Shown piece after piece: positions 28,359 through 37,825 of a stretch of DNA of 64,000 nt (position 1 is its first letter; each line of letters begins with the position of its first letter). This stretch comes from Tautonia sociabilis. Its GTDB lineage: Bacteria > Planctomycetota > Planctomycetia > Isosphaerales > Isosphaeraceae. The position numbers were made by a program, and so were the translations under genes. The notes below the pieces were generated by a model. That model was not told where the DNA came from and searched no databases. It saw nothing but the letters and a program-made list of their open reading frames with translations. The stretch is taken from positions 62,001-126,000 of the forward strand of contig NZ_RYZH01000005.1 of the NCBI RefSeq assembly GCF_003977685.1, given 5' to 3'.

Positions 28359-28370
28359 GCGAATGCAGCG

Positions 28371-28445
28371 CGGGGCGTAGCGCAGCCTGGTTAGCGCGCC
28401 TGCCTTGGGAGCAGGAGGTCACCAGTTCGAATCTGGTCGCCCCGA
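28371..28445 (+). tRNA. tRNA-Pro (anticodon TGG)
   Basis: Complete cloverleaf: acceptor CGGGGCG/CGCCCCG, the C1-G72 pair typical of bacterial tRNA-Pro, anticodon stem CCTGC/GCAGG around loop CTTGGGA (anticodon TGG), T arm with AGTTCGAATCT. CCA is not encoded. Confidence 0.95.
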
Positions 28446-28497
28446 TTCCGAGCCTTCGGTCGGTCCGGCCACCGGCCCTCCGACCCTCGGCGTCCTC

Positions 28498-28511
28498 GTT
28501 CCACGTGGAAC
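28498..28511. other. parS: parS centromere site (perfect)
   Basis: GTTCCACGTGGAAC, between tRNA-Pro and the convergent membrane gene, 1.9 kb right of the end of parB. With the sites at 16384 and 21090 it brackets parAB. Confidence 0.88.
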
Positions 28512-28516
28512 CGCGA

Positions 28517-29791
28517 TCACGCTCGAAGCGCGGGGAGCGTCTCGCTCTCTCGGCTCCGATCCGCTCTCGGCGCCCGCTTCGAGGAGAGGTTCGGACGGAA
28601 CATCATCAGCAGCAGCAGGGGAAGGTAGAGCAGGACCATCGTCCCGCCCTTCTCCAGGTACCAGAACTGGCTCGCCAGCAGGACCGCCGCCGACAGCGCG
28701 ATCAGCTCTCCCAGGTTCTTGCGGAGCGGCCAGATCGAAACCACCAGCACCAGCGCCAGGTACGCGATCAGCACCGGTAGCCGATACGCCGGGTCGATCC
28801 CGGACCAGAGGCCGGCCGTGGTGGTGGGCTCCAGGCCGGGCAAGAGCCCGGCCTCGGCCAGCCCCCGCGCCCCCATCGCCTCGGCCCATCGGCTCAGGGG
28901 AGGGAACGCCCTTCCGGCCCCGACGCAGAGTCCGAGCACCGACAGGCTGGCCCCCCCGAACCCCCAGGCCTGCCTCCCCCGGTAGAAGCCGAACCACAGC
29001 GGCAGCAGGCCAATGCCCGCCGGCATCCAGCCGGCCGCCAGCCCGATCGCCAGCCCCGCCCGCACGGGCCGCTCGTACCAGAGCAATGCCCCCACGATCA
29101 GGGCCGCCGGCACCAGTTGCCCGCTGTCCACCACCTCGATCCGGGAGTAGGGCAGCACCAGATAGAGCGCCGCGGCCGACAGCCCCGCGATCGGCCTCTT
29201 GAAATGGCCCCGTCCGAGCAGGATCAGGCCCACAACCACCCCGACGTGGGCCACCCCGGCCAGCACCCGGGAAAGGATGATCTGTGTCGACCGCCAGCGC
29301 ACCACCCCCGGTCGGGTCGGCACCGGCAGGGGTCCCACCGTGCCGTCTCCCGGCACCCGAGAGACGGCGCCGACAGCCTCGTGCGCGTCGGACGGGCGAT
29401 CGTCCGACGCCGCCGGATTGCGCGCCTCCCCGACCCGAATCGGCAGGCTGATCGTCTCCGCCACCAGCAGGGCGATCATCCCCGCCGAAAGACACGTCAG
29501 CCCGGGAGCGTTGAGGTTCGGTTCCAGGACCGGCCTCCTCGGCAGCCCCAGGTCGACCAGGCACCGCAACAGCCAGAGCCCGGTCCCGACGAACAGCCAA
29601 AGAAAGGGGACGATGGTCGTCTCCCCCTCGCCGCCGACCAGGGCCATGATCCCGGGCGCGAGCACGAACAGCAGCAGCAGGTCCAGGTTCCGCAGGCTCC
29701 ACGGCCTCCGGAACGAGACGAAGATCGAGACGCTCATCAGCAGCGTCAGCAGCAGCCAGATCTCCGGCCCGAGGCCGAGGTCGGGGACCAT
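28517..29791 (-). CDS. Polytopic membrane protein, unknown (possibly GT-C-like)
   Basis: A 424-residue protein with about eleven hydrophobic segments joined by short loops and one long soluble loop at about residues 110-150. No motif settles its function. The overall pattern, with an acidic/aromatic segment after several helices (LPYSRIEVVDSGQLVPAALI), resembles polyprenol-phosphate-dependent mannosyltransferases of the DUF2029 kind, but this is a weak inference. The ATG at 29791 is preferred to a TTG at 29860 because the promoter at 29867-29895 would place that TTG at the transcription start. Confidence 0.65.
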   Translation of the reverse strand: MVPDLGLGPEIWLLLTLLMSVSIFVSFRRPWSLRNLDLLLLFVLAPGIMALVGGEGETTIVPFLWLFVGTGLWLLRCLVDLGLPRRPVLEPNLNAPGLTCLSAGMIALLVAETISLPIRVGEARNPAASDDRPSDAHEAVGAVSRVPGDGTVGPLPVPTRPGVVRWRSTQIILSRVLAGVAHVGVVVGLILLGRGHFKRPIAGLSAAALYLVLPYSRIEVVDSGQLVPAALIVGALLWYERPVRAGLAIGLAAGWMPAGIGLLPLWFGFYRGRQAWGFGGASLSVLGLCVGAGRAFPPLSRWAEAMGARGLAEAGLLPGLEPTTTAGLWSGIDPAYRLPVLIAYLALVLVVSIWPLRKNLGELIALSAAVLLASQFWYLEKGGTMVLLYLPLLLLMMFRPNLSSKRAPRADRSRESETLPALRA

Positions 29792-29866
29792 CGCGGAGCT
29801 CTCTGACAGGCCGGCATCGTTGCCGGGAGCGACGGGGGGGGGTCCCGGTCGAGACGCCAAGCTGTC

Positions 29867-29895
29867 ATCCTAGGCGCACCCGGACCTCGCCGCAA
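29867..29895 (-). promoter_or_regulatory. Candidate promoter of the membrane protein
   Basis: Minus strand TTGCGG (29890-29895), 17-base spacer, TAGGAT (29867-29872), the same -10 as upstream of tRNA-Pro. Confidence 0.5.
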
Positions 29896-29923
29896 GGGGA
29901 TCGCCCGAGTCTGAGCGCCCGGG

Positions 29924-30646
29924 CTAACCCGAGGCAAACGGGATCGGATCTCCCGCGATCTGGCAAAGCGCATTCAGCGCGGCACGCTGCTCGGCCTCCT
30001 TCTTGTTCCGGCCCCAGGCCGGAGGGAACTTGTGCGGCCCGACCTGCGCCGCGATCTTGAAGCACTTCGAATGGTCGGGGCCTTGCTCGTCGAGCAGGCG
30101 GTAGGTCGGCGTCGCGCCGAACTCGCGCTGGGCCACCTGCTGGAACGTGCTCTTGTGGTTCGTCCCCGCCTGGTTCTCGACCGCCGCGGCGATCTCGGGA
30201 TTCACGATCGGCTCCAGAAACCTCCGAGCCGTCTCCATCCCTCCGTCCAGATAAAGGGCCCCGAGCACGCTCTCGAAGACGTCCGCCAGGACCGAAGAGG
30301 GGGTCGGCCCGAAGCCGGACATCCCCTTGCCCAGGGTCAGGAACGCCTCGAATCCCAGCTTCCTGGAATACTCGGCGCAGCTCTGGCGAGAGACGACCAC
30401 GGACTTGATCCGGGTCAGCTCCCCTTCGAGCGACTCGGGGAGGCCGCGATAGAGCAGGTCGCAGACGATTAGGCCGAGCACGGCATCGCCCAGGAACTCC
30501 AGCCGTTCGTTGGAGGCGAGCCGATGGTCGGCCCCCGAGGCGTGCGTCAACGCGGAGCGGAGCAGGGCGGGGTCGGCGAAACGATAGCCGATCGCCCGCT
30601 GGCAGAGCTCCAGCAGGTCGTCTTCGGGGGGATCGGATTGGGGCAT
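29924..30646 (-). CDS. rnc: Ribonuclease III
   Basis: A 240-residue endonuclease that cuts double-stranded RNA during rRNA and mRNA processing. The RNase III signature [13 protein letters not shown] (near 45-57) and the second acidic site with [13 protein letters not shown] (near 120) are present, followed by a double-stranded RNA-binding domain from about 165 ([14 protein letters not shown] ... [16 protein letters not shown]). The ATG at 30646 is used because the promoter at 30678-30706 lies upstream of it. Divergent from the EF-P paralogue gene. Length is normal. Confidence 0.93.
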   Translation of the reverse strand: MPQSDPPEDDLLELCQRAIGYRFADPALLRSALTHASGADHRLASNERLEFLGDAVLGLIVCDLLYRGLPESLEGELTRIKSVVVSRQSCAEYSRKLGFEAFLTLGKGMSGFGPTPSSVLADVFESVLGALYLDGGMETARRFLEPIVNPEIAAAVENQAGTNHKSTFQQVAQREFGATPTYRLLDEQGPDHSKCFKIAAQVGPHKFPPAWGRNKKEAEQRAALNALCQIAGDPIPFASG

Positions 30647-30677
30647 GGAAGCCGTCTCGCGCGGGGGGACGAACTGG

Positions 30678-30706
30678 AGGCTATCCCGCCCGCGGCCGGA
30701 AGTCAA
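30678..30706 (-). promoter_or_regulatory. Promoter of rnc
   Basis: Minus strand TTGACT (30701-30706), 17-base spacer, TAGCCT (30678-30683); leader of about 25 bases. Confidence 0.6.
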
Positions 30707-30725
30707 TGAGTCGTTCGAGCAGGGG

Positions 30726-30755
30726 TTTACCGCCGAGACTTCCCGTCGCTACGAT
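30726..30755 (+). promoter_or_regulatory. Candidate promoter of the EF-P paralogue
   Basis: TTTACC (30726-30731), 18-base spacer, TACGAT (30750-30755); leader of about 85 bases before the GTG at 30847. Confidence 0.45.
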
Positions 30756-30846
30756 GTTCGGGCGTCCCGGCCGCCCGGGCCGGATCGGGCCGGCCGGGCC
30801 GGAGTCCTCTCGCCGCCGGGGACGCCGAGGCCGGAGCGTCGCCGCC

Positions 30847-31416
30847 GTGATCCCCGCCAAGGATTTCAAGAAGCGGATGGTCGTCGAACTCGACGGCGAT
30901 CCCCACCTGATCGAGCAGATCGTCGTTCAGACCCCTTCCGCCCGAGGGGCCGCCACCCTCTACAAGGTCCGCGCCCGCAATCTCAAGACCCGACAGCGTG
31001 TCGACCGGACCTTCAAGGGTACCGATTCCCTCCCCGAGTCCAGCTTCGAACGCCGGCCGATCCAGTATCTCTACCGGGACGAGGAGCTGTTCCACTTCAT
31101 GGACTCCCAGTCCTTCGAGCAGTTCTCCCTGCCCGCCGAGAGCCTGGACGATCAGTCCCCCTTCATGACCGAGAACATGGAAGGGGTCGAGGCCCTCGTC
31201 GTCGATGATCAGCCCATCGGCATCGAGATCCCCGACGTCGTCGAGCTCCCCATCGTCGACACCAACCCCGGCGTCCGCGGCAACTCCGCCACCGGCCGGA
31301 CCAAGCCCGCCACCCTCTCCACCGGCCACGTCGTCCAGGTCCCCGAGCACCTCGACCCCGGCGTCGTCGTCCGCGTCGACACCCGGACCGGCGACTACCT
31401 CGGCCGAGGGGGCTGA
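30847..31416 (+). CDS. yeiP: Elongation factor P paralogue, EfpL/YeiP type
   Basis: A 189-residue tRNA-shaped translation factor of the EF-P family. The tip of domain I reads QTPSARGAATLYKVR, the YeiP/EfpL signature with Arg33 where true EF-P carries a modified Lys in PGKG; the C-terminal segment ATGRTKPATLSTGHVVQVPE also matches YeiP closely. In E. coli the EfpL paralogue eases ribosome stalling at proline-rich and some other motifs, by established work; the same role is inferred here. The GTG at 30847 gives the family length (about 190). No EF-P modification gene (epmA, epmB, earP) is nearby, as expected for an Arg-type factor. Confidence 0.9.
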   Translation: MIPAKDFKKRMVVELDGDPHLIEQIVVQTPSARGAATLYKVRARNLKTRQRVDRTFKGTDSLPESSFERRPIQYLYRDEELFHFMDSQSFEQFSLPAESLDDQSPFMTENMEGVEALVVDDQPIGIEIPDVVELPIVDTNPGVRGNSATGRTKPATLSTGHVVQVPEHLDPGVVVRVDTRTGDYLGRGG

Positions 31417-31544
31417 CTCCTTGCTCCCCATCGCGGCCAGATGCCGACCGATCGCCGATGCCGGACCTCCCTCCCCAACGCGGCGGAGACTCCCGCGATC
31501 GGCCGCGATCGACCCTCCCGCATCAGGCCATCGCCGTTCCCCGC

Positions 31545-34328
31545 TCAGCCCAGGATCGTCTCCTTCGCCTGAGGCAGCGGCGCCCCCGGCGCGTTCGCTC
31601 GGGTGAGCGCCTGCTGCCTCCTCCGCTCTCTGCCCCGGCTCAGCAGCCACTGCCCGCAGGGCACCAGCACCGGCCGGACCAGGGCCGCATCGGTCACAAT
31701 CCCCACAACCAGCGAGAAGCCCAGCTGCCGAAGCGACGACAGCGGGCTGAACATCATCGCCGCGAAGCTGCAGGCCGTGATCGCCGCCGCCGAGGTGATC
31801 AGGCCCCCGGTCTGCCCGATCGCCCGGGTGATCCCCGCCCGGAGCCCCAGCGCCTTGACCTCCTCCTGAAGCCGGGACATCAGGAAGACGTTGTAGTCCA
31901 CCCCCACCGCCACCAGCAGCACGAACAGGAAGTACGGTACCTTCCAGTCGATCCCCTCCGCCCCCATCCCCCAGACGAAGACGACGTGCGTCACCCCCAG
32001 GGCGAAGGCGTAGGTCAGCAGCATGGTCGCCACCAGGTTCATGCAGGCCAAGGGAGCCCGGAGCATCCCCACCAGCACGAGGAAGACCCCCAGCGGGACA
32101 ATCACCCAGGTCTGGTACTGGTCGCGCCGGGTCAGGGCCCGGATGTCCGCCCCCTCGGCATTGGTGCCGGCGACCATCGCCCTCGGGTGCATCGGGTCCT
32201 GCTCGTCGTACTCGTCGAGATAATCTCCCAGGCGTCTCCGGATCGTCTCGACCTGGTCCAGCGCCTCGGGCGAGAACGGCCGGGCGGTCTGCACGGCATC
32301 GATCCGGGCGATCCGGCCGTCCGAGTCGATGTATGCCTCAAAACTGCGGAGCAGTTCGGGGTTTTCCTCGATCGTCTTCTCGTTGATCAGCAAGCGGTCC
32401 AGCGCCCGACGGCCGACCGGATCGTCCAGGATGTTGGCGATCTCGACCCGGGCCTGAGATGCTCCCTCGGCGATCTGGTCCGCCCCCTCGGCCGCCCGGC
32501 CCAGCTCCCGGAGCAACTGAGCGACCGGCCCATCCCCCTCGACCGGGGCGATCGGGTTCCGAACACTCGGCAGCTCCACTCCGCCAAACTGGCCGAGCAT
32601 CGCCGCGGTTGCCCGCCGCAGTCCTGAGGTCACCGGGTCCGACTCCCCGGGAGTCGGAGCGCTCGGCTCCTCCGGCTCCGGGGCAGGGGAGGGAGCCGCC
32701 GGCGCCCCTTCCCCCAGAACGTCCGCGCCGGCCAGCTCCCCCAACAGCATCGCCCCTCGGATCCGGGCCGCCCCCTGGTTCAAGCCCTCCTTCAGCTCCC
32801 TCGCCCCCTCGACCAGCCGCTCGAACCCCTCGCTCACCGCCCGAAGCCGAGACGACAACCGGGCCGGCTCGAACGGCGCCGTCGAGCCCATCGGCTGCGT
32901 GGCCGAGCGAACTTCCGTCAGCGTCCTTTGGTGGCTCAACAGCCGGCTGATCTCGTCGATCGTCGCCAGCCCGACGGAGCTCCGGAAGTCCGGGTCGCCG
33001 GGGCCGGCCTCCAGCAGGACCGCCAGCGGAGCGGTCGCCCCCAGGCCGAACTTCTCGGCGATCAGCTCCAGCCCAGCGACCGACGGCGTCGTCGGCGGCA
33101 TCTCGGCGACCGTGTCCTGAATGAACGCGTTCTCGGCCGTCAGTCGGATTCCGAGTACCGCCGCCGGCAGCATCACCAGCAAGGTCAGCGACCAGGCCAG
33201 CCAAGGCCTTCTCAGAATCGCCCGGCCCAGGCGATCCCAGTTCCCCGACGGCGGCCGGGTCAGGCCCGTGAACGCCTTCGGCCGCCACCGGGCCAGGAAG
33301 AGCAGGAGGGCTGGGGTCAGCGTCAGTGCCGCCGCCACCGTGATCACCAGGCCGAACGCCACGCTCGGGCCGGTGCTCGAGAACAGCTTGAACCGGGTCG
33401 TCCCCATCAGCGACAGGCCGATGATCGTCGTGAAGGCGCTGGTCACCAGCGCCTGCGCCACTCTCCCCAGCGTTGTCCGGATCGCCCCCCTCGGGTTCGA
33501 GGAGTTCCAGTTCTCTCCGAACCGCCAGGAGAGCAGCAGACAGAAGTCCGTTCCCGTGCCGAAGAGCAGGACGACCAGGAACAGCTCCACCAGCGACGAC
33601 AGTTGCCAGCCCAGCTCCGCGGCCCAGGCCAGCAACCCTCGGGCGATCAGCAGGCTGACGCCGATCGTCACCAGGGGCACCATCGCCAGGAAGAGCGATC
33701 GGTAGACCGCCAGCAGGACCCCCAGCAGCAGGAACACCGTGGCGAGGGCCGCCCGATCCAGGGTCCGCTGGACATTCCTCATGTAGTCCCGGCCGATCAC
33801 CGCCGAGCCGCTCCAGGACAGGTGCAGTCCCTCGGGCTTCTCCGGCGCGAGGCGAACCGCCTCGGCCTCCAGCCAGGCGACCGCTTCCTGGCTCGCGGGG
33901 CTGACGAATGCCTCCTTGATCGGCACGAACATCAGCAGGAGGGTCCCGTCCCCGCTCAGCAGCCGGGAGGCGACCTCCGGGTCGCCGTCCGGGGCGATCA
34001 CCGTCGAGATGGCGGCCGGGCGATCCTCCGACCGGATCCGATCGGCCAGCCGTCGGGCGAACGCCCGGTCCTTCTCGTCGATCCCGCCGGGATCGTGCAG
34101 CGCCAGAACGGCGGCCGAATCGAACCACTGCTCCGGGAAGCTCGCTTCGAGGATCCGCGCGGCGATGGCGCTCTCCGACCGCTCTGGCAGCAACGTCGCC
34201 TGTCCCTCGGCGGCCAGCCGGGTCAGGTCGGGGGCCAGTCGGACCACCAGCGCCAGTGCCACCAGCCAGAGCAGCACGACGACCGCCGGCCGACGGCTGA
34301 CGAACCATCGCAAGGCGTCGAACGACAT
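31545..34328 (-). CDS. MMPL/RND-superfamily exporter
   Basis: A 927-residue inner-membrane protein with the two-fold RND arrangement: one TM helix at about 17-35, a large outer loop, five or six helices near 205-385 (including LFLVVLLFGTGTDFCLLLSW with the GTGxD-type motif), a second large loop with coiled-coil character, and a last block of helices from about 715 (FLFVLLVAVGVDYNVFLMSRLQEE, the matching GVDY motif). This is the MMPL pattern, moving lipids or hydrophobic compounds with proton flow. Cargo is unknown. It lies 436 bases downstream of the JAB gene on the same strand; co-transcription is possible but not shown. Confidence 0.85.
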   Translation of the reverse strand: MSFDALRWFVSRRPAVVVLLWLVALALVVRLAPDLTRLAAEGQATLLPERSESAIAARILEASFPEQWFDSAAVLALHDPGGIDEKDRAFARRLADRIRSEDRPAAISTVIAPDGDPEVASRLLSGDGTLLLMFVPIKEAFVSPASQEAVAWLEAEAVRLAPEKPEGLHLSWSGSAVIGRDYMRNVQRTLDRAALATVFLLLGVLLAVYRSLFLAMVPLVTIGVSLLIARGLLAWAAELGWQLSSLVELFLVVLLFGTGTDFCLLLSWRFGENWNSSNPRGAIRTTLGRVAQALVTSAFTTIIGLSLMGTTRFKLFSSTGPSVAFGLVITVAAALTLTPALLLFLARWRPKAFTGLTRPPSGNWDRLGRAILRRPWLAWSLTLLVMLPAAVLGIRLTAENAFIQDTVAEMPPTTPSVAGLELIAEKFGLGATAPLAVLLEAGPGDPDFRSSVGLATIDEISRLLSHQRTLTEVRSATQPMGSTAPFEPARLSSRLRAVSEGFERLVEGARELKEGLNQGAARIRGAMLLGELAGADVLGEGAPAAPSPAPEPEEPSAPTPGESDPVTSGLRRATAAMLGQFGGVELPSVRNPIAPVEGDGPVAQLLRELGRAAEGADQIAEGASQARVEIANILDDPVGRRALDRLLINEKTIEENPELLRSFEAYIDSDGRIARIDAVQTARPFSPEALDQVETIRRRLGDYLDEYDEQDPMHPRAMVAGTNAEGADIRALTRRDQYQTWVIVPLGVFLVLVGMLRAPLACMNLVATMLLTYAFALGVTHVVFVWGMGAEGIDWKVPYFLFVLLVAVGVDYNVFLMSRLQEEVKALGLRAGITRAIGQTGGLITSAAAITACSFAAMMFSPLSSLRQLGFSLVVGIVTDAALVRPVLVPCGQWLLSRGRERRRQQALTRANAPGAPLPQAKETILG

Positions 34329-34764
34329 ACGCGACGGGCTCCCCCGCCGGGACCCGGATCGGACCAGCGACCTCCAGCCCGCGGCACCCCCGCGGCGATC
34401 GGGCCAATCCGACTATTTTGCAAGCTTCGAGCGGATCGGCTAGGGGGTACCGACCCCCCGCTCCCCTGGGGCGCGCCGTCGTCATCCTCCCGACGGTCCC
34501 GGCAGGGGCAGGGAGGAGCGATTGGGCTCCTGAAGGCGAGGGGGCCCGGAGGAGGCTCCGAACCGCGAGAGGATCGAGAACTGCCTCGCTCCGCGGAGCT
34601 CGACACCCTCACGACCGAAACGATCGAGAACACCCCTGGAAACCGCCCACTCCCCCTCCCCGGAAGGACCGGACCGCTCCGTCAGAAGCAGACCTCGCGT
34701 CCCAGGCCGCATCCAACGAACCGTTGGCGAGGGTCGGCGATCGGGGATCGTCCCGGTCGGTGGG
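34329..34764. other. Intergenic region between JAB and MMPL genes
   Basis: A 436-base gap with no convincing gene. Short frames on the minus strand (for example 34482-34712) lack family similarity and a ribosome site. An AT-richer spot at 34405-34430 may contain the MMPL promoter, but no good -35/-10 pair is seen. Confidence 0.5.
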
Positions 34765-36198
34765 TCACTCGATCCGGTGCGGCGCCTCGGGCGAGTGCCC
34801 CCGGTCGGGAGGGGAGGGGGAAACGTCGGAGGCCATCGGCAACGTCCGGGCCACCACGGCGACGATCCCGAGGCCCAGCAGCACCGCCACTCCCCAGCCG
34901 GCCACCGCCGCGTACCAGGCGATCGAATACTTCCGGGTCAGCGGGCCGGGCTCCTGGATCGCGTTCCCCTCGACCGGCTGGCCCGCCTCCTCCAACCGAC
35001 GGACCAGCAGCTCGTTCTGCAACTCCAGCCGCTCCGATCGAGTCTTCAGCGCGTCCAATTGCTTCAGCGCCTCGTCCCTCCTGGCGACCTCCTCCTCCAG
35101 CCCCTGGATCTGGCGCTGCTTCTCAATCAGATCCAGGCCCACCTGCTCGACCAGGGCGGCCTCGGCCACCGCCCGGTCGCGCTCCTCGTGGAGCCGGTTG
35201 TAGATCTCGAGGAACCGCTCGTTCGAGTCCCCCAGGCGAACCTCGCGCAGCAGCGCGTCGAGCGCCTGCTCCTTGGCCCGGACCCGCTCGATCGCCTCGG
35301 ACGACTCCTCGGCCCGATTCGCCCTGGCCAGCTCCTCCCTCAGCGAGGCCAGCGTCCGAGACTGCTCGCGAAGCTGCCCCGAGAGCGAGGCGATCCAGAG
35401 GGTCAGGGCCACCGCCACGGCCCCCAGCACCATCCCCAGGAGGCTGAAGACGGCGGCCGACTGGCCCCGGTCCGTCGACGCCGAGACGGCATGCGGTCGG
35501 TTCAACATGGCGATCAGCTCCGCCTCCAGCCTCGGTGACAGGGCACCGATCCCTCCCGCCAACCCAGCGTCCTGGACCCCTTCCAGCTCGTTCACCGTCC
35601 GGGCCAAAGCCACCCGATGCTCCCTCGGGGCAACGAGGTAATACCCCTCCACCTGCCTCAGCGCGTCCCCCCGCCACTGGAAGAATCCCCGAGTCTGGCG
35701 GATCGGATCGACCACATACGCCACCTGCAGCGGCTGGCCGAAGAAGTGCTGCTGAATGAACACGTCATGCCCGGACAGGAAGATCCCGAAGTCCGGGTGC
35801 GTGTGGTACCACCCCACGATGTCCAGGTCCGGGAACCGCCGGTCCCGCTCCCGGGTGATCTCCTGCCACGAGTCGTGCGTGTAGGTGAAGCTCGCCTGCG
35901 TGTTCTCGTAGTGCTTCGCCTCGAGCGCCTGGCTGACCCAGACGAACGGCTTCCCCGTCTCCTCGTCCACGCACTCCCGGCCGAGGAGGATCCCCCCCAG
36001 CTCGACCGACACGTCGCTCAGCGCATGCCGCTCGATCGCGTCCACCGTCTCCCGCTCGATGAAGATCGCCAGGTCCTCCGGCCCCGGAGTCCCGTAGGCC
36101 AGGCTCGCGAACGACCGGTCGCGGTCCGGCCGCTTGAGCCGCTTCGGCTCGCGATAGCTGACCTCCTCGAACTGGATGTCGTCGCTCTCGGTACTCAC
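34765..36198 (-). CDS. JAB/MPN metallopeptidase with coiled coil and two membrane segments (deubiquitinase-like)
   Basis: A 477-residue protein starting at a GTG. The JAMM zinc motif is complete: Glu66 in VELGGILLGR, then HTHPDFGIFLSGHD with His132, His134, Ser142 and Asp145. JAB enzymes cut isopeptide or peptide bonds after ubiquitin-like proteins. A transmembrane helix at about 248-272 is followed by a long coiled coil (about 275-410) and a second hydrophobic segment near 430-455. So the peptidase should sit in the cytoplasm, anchored to the membrane. It is the last gene of the Ubl-conjugation cassette (147 bases after the E1 gene) and is expected to process the Ubl or remove it from targets. 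Confidence 0.9.
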   Translation of the reverse strand: MSTESDDIQFEEVSYREPKRLKRPDRDRSFASLAYGTPGPEDLAIFIERETVDAIERHALSDVSVELGGILLGRECVDEETGKPFVWVSQALEAKHYENTQASFTYTHDSWQEITRERDRRFPDLDIVGWYHTHPDFGIFLSGHDVFIQQHFFGQPLQVAYVVDPIRQTRGFFQWRGDALRQVEGYYLVAPREHRVALARTVNELEGVQDAGLAGGIGALSPRLEAELIAMLNRPHAVSASTDRGQSAAVFSLLGMVLGAVAVALTLWIASLSGQLREQSRTLASLREELARANRAEESSEAIERVRAKEQALDALLREVRLGDSNERFLEIYNRLHEERDRAVAEAALVEQVGLDLIEKQRQIQGLEEEVARRDEALKQLDALKTRSERLELQNELLVRRLEEAGQPVEGNAIQEPGPLTRKYSIAWYAAVAGWGVAVLLGLGIVAVVARTLPMASDVSPSPPDRGHSPEAPHRIE

Positions 36199-36345
36199 GG
36201 ACGGCTCGGATCGGGCCTCGGACGACCTGGAATCGAACTCAATGCCTGATGAGTGAGACGAGAGGACCGCTCCCCAACCGCGATGGCCGGGACCGCCTCC
36301 GCTTCGGCCTCCTCCCCTCCGAGGAGGCCGATCCTCTGCCCCGAG

Positions 36346-37551
36346 TCAGCCATCAGCCACCCCGCCCCGACCAACTCCCAGGACCCGCTCCCGATCCCCC
36401 GCCAGCAACAGGAAGGCCGGGCCCTCGGCCCCGTCGACGCGGACGATATCGTACGGCGGCACTCCCAGCTCGGCCAGACTCCTCCCGGCTAGCGTGCTTG
36501 CTTCGTCCACCGTCGAAACCAGCTCCGGCCGGCCGACCTCCCCCGTCTCCGGGTCGGTCGCCTCGGCCAGAGCGACGCGAGTCCTCGGCCGGAAGACCTC
36601 CGCGCGACGGCCGAGCTGCGGCCAATCGATCGCCGAGACCAGGTCCCGGTCCAGCGCCAGCGACAGCGGCCCCGAGACGAACGCGCGTGCCACGTGGAAC
36701 AACGCCTCCGCCGTCGCCTCGTGCCCCAGCGCGATGGCCTCGGGCTCCGGGTACGTCTCGTGGCTCAGGCAGTCGTCCTTGCGGGGCAGCCGCGTCGTGT
36801 AGAACGTGTTCGCCACCCCGTTGAACACGTGCAGGCAGCCGGCCTGCACCGGCATGCCGTGGATCAGCTTCAGCGCTTCCTGCACCTCCATCGCCGCCAT
36901 CATCGAGGCAATGGTCGGTGCCGTTGGCACCTTGCCGGCGAGGATGTCCTCGCGGCGGAGCAGGGGACAGGAATACCGGAGGTTGAGCAACTGATAATCC
37001 CGGCTCGTCATTCCGCACTCATAGCACGCCGAGTCCGGCGGCACGAACACGCGGACGACCCCCTGGATCTCCTGGATCCCCGCGTCCACCCACGGCGTGC
37101 CCACCTTCCAGCACTGCCGGTTGACCCAGAGCCGAGCCTCCCGGTTGTCGAGGCAGCCGATGACCACGTCCATCTCGGCGAACAGCCCGAGCCCCAGGTC
37201 GGTGATCACGTCGCCGTGCACCGGGATCACCCGGACGTCCGGGTTCAGCTCCCGGGCCCGATCGGCGGCCACGACCGCCTTCGGCCTCCCGCCGTCTCCG
37301 GATCGGAAGAGGACCGATCGCGAGAGGTTCGACGCCTCGATCTCGTCCAGGTCGATCACAACCACCGTCCCGACGCCCAGCAGCGCCAGGTTCTTCAGCA
37401 CCTCGTTCCCCAGGGCCCCCGCTCCCACCACCAGCACCTTCGCCGCCTCAAGCCGGTCTTGCCGCCACCAGGGAATCAGGCGGAGGCGGCCGTAGCGGTC
37501 GTCGTCGTCGATGCGGAGGAGATCGTCCCCCTCGTCTGGCAGACGGCTCAT
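36346..37551 (-). CDS. E1-like ubiquitin-activating enzyme (ThiF/MoeB/HesA family)
   Basis: A 401-residue adenylating enzyme. Residues about 37-60 hold the nucleotide loop VLVVGAGALGNEV, followed by VIDLDEIEASNLSRS (Asp67, Asn75, Arg78), and the crossover segment PTAPTIASMMAAMEVQEALKL (near 209-229). CYEC (176-179), Cys195 in SCPLLRRED, and Cys261 could hold zinc or supply the thiol for transfer; I cannot tell which is catalytic. A C-terminal extension of about 120 residues after the Rossmann domain is of unknown fold. The start at 37551 is preferred, since the open frame further upstream has no family similarity. It should adenylate the C-terminal Gly of the Ubl encoded upstream and pass it to the E2. 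Confidence 0.9.
   Translation of the reverse strand: MSRLPDEGDDLLRIDDDDRYGRLRLIPWWRQDRLEAAKVLVVGAGALGNEVLKNLALLGVGTVVVIDLDEIEASNLSRSVLFRSGDGGRPKAVVAADRARELNPDVRVIPVHGDVITDLGLGLFAEMDVVIGCLDNREARLWVNRQCWKVGTPWVDAGIQEIQGVVRVFVPPDSACYECGMTSRDYQLLNLRYSCPLLRREDILAGKVPTAPTIASMMAAMEVQEALKLIHGMPVQAGCLHVFNGVANTFYTTRLPRKDDCLSHETYPEPEAIALGHEATAEALFHVARAFVSGPLSLALDRDLVSAIDWPQLGRRAEVFRPRTRVALAEATDPETGEVGRPELVSTVDEASTLAGRSLAELGVPPYDIVRVDGAEGPAFLLLAGDRERVLGVGRGGVADG
36687..36700. other. Near-match parS site (one mismatch)
   Basis: GTGCCACGTGGAAC inside the E1 gene, differing from the perfect palindrome at one base of the left arm. It could still bind ParB weakly; position within a coding region makes chance possible. 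Confidence 0.4.
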
Positions 37552-37825
37552 GGGCTCGATCCCGGCGTGGGGACAGAAGTCATCGGGCAGGGGGAGCAAT
37601 CCCGGCGAATTCCCTTGAGCCGAGAGACCGTGGGAGGCGTCCTCGCTCCGGTCGGCCAGCCTGCTCAACGAGCTGGCCTGCAACGCCCCCCGACCCGTGC
37701 GGTTCGAACGGACCAGAGGCCCGTACTCTTCCCTCCCGAGGATCACGGCGAGTGACGACAGGGAGCATCAGCCCGAACAAGGGAACGCTCGGTCCTCCCT
37801 CAGGACAGCTCCCTGCCCAGGAGGA

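Noticed and set aside
36220..36290. tRNA-like GTTCGATTC on the minus strand between JAB and E1 genes
   Set aside because: No acceptor, D or anticodon stem can be built around it.
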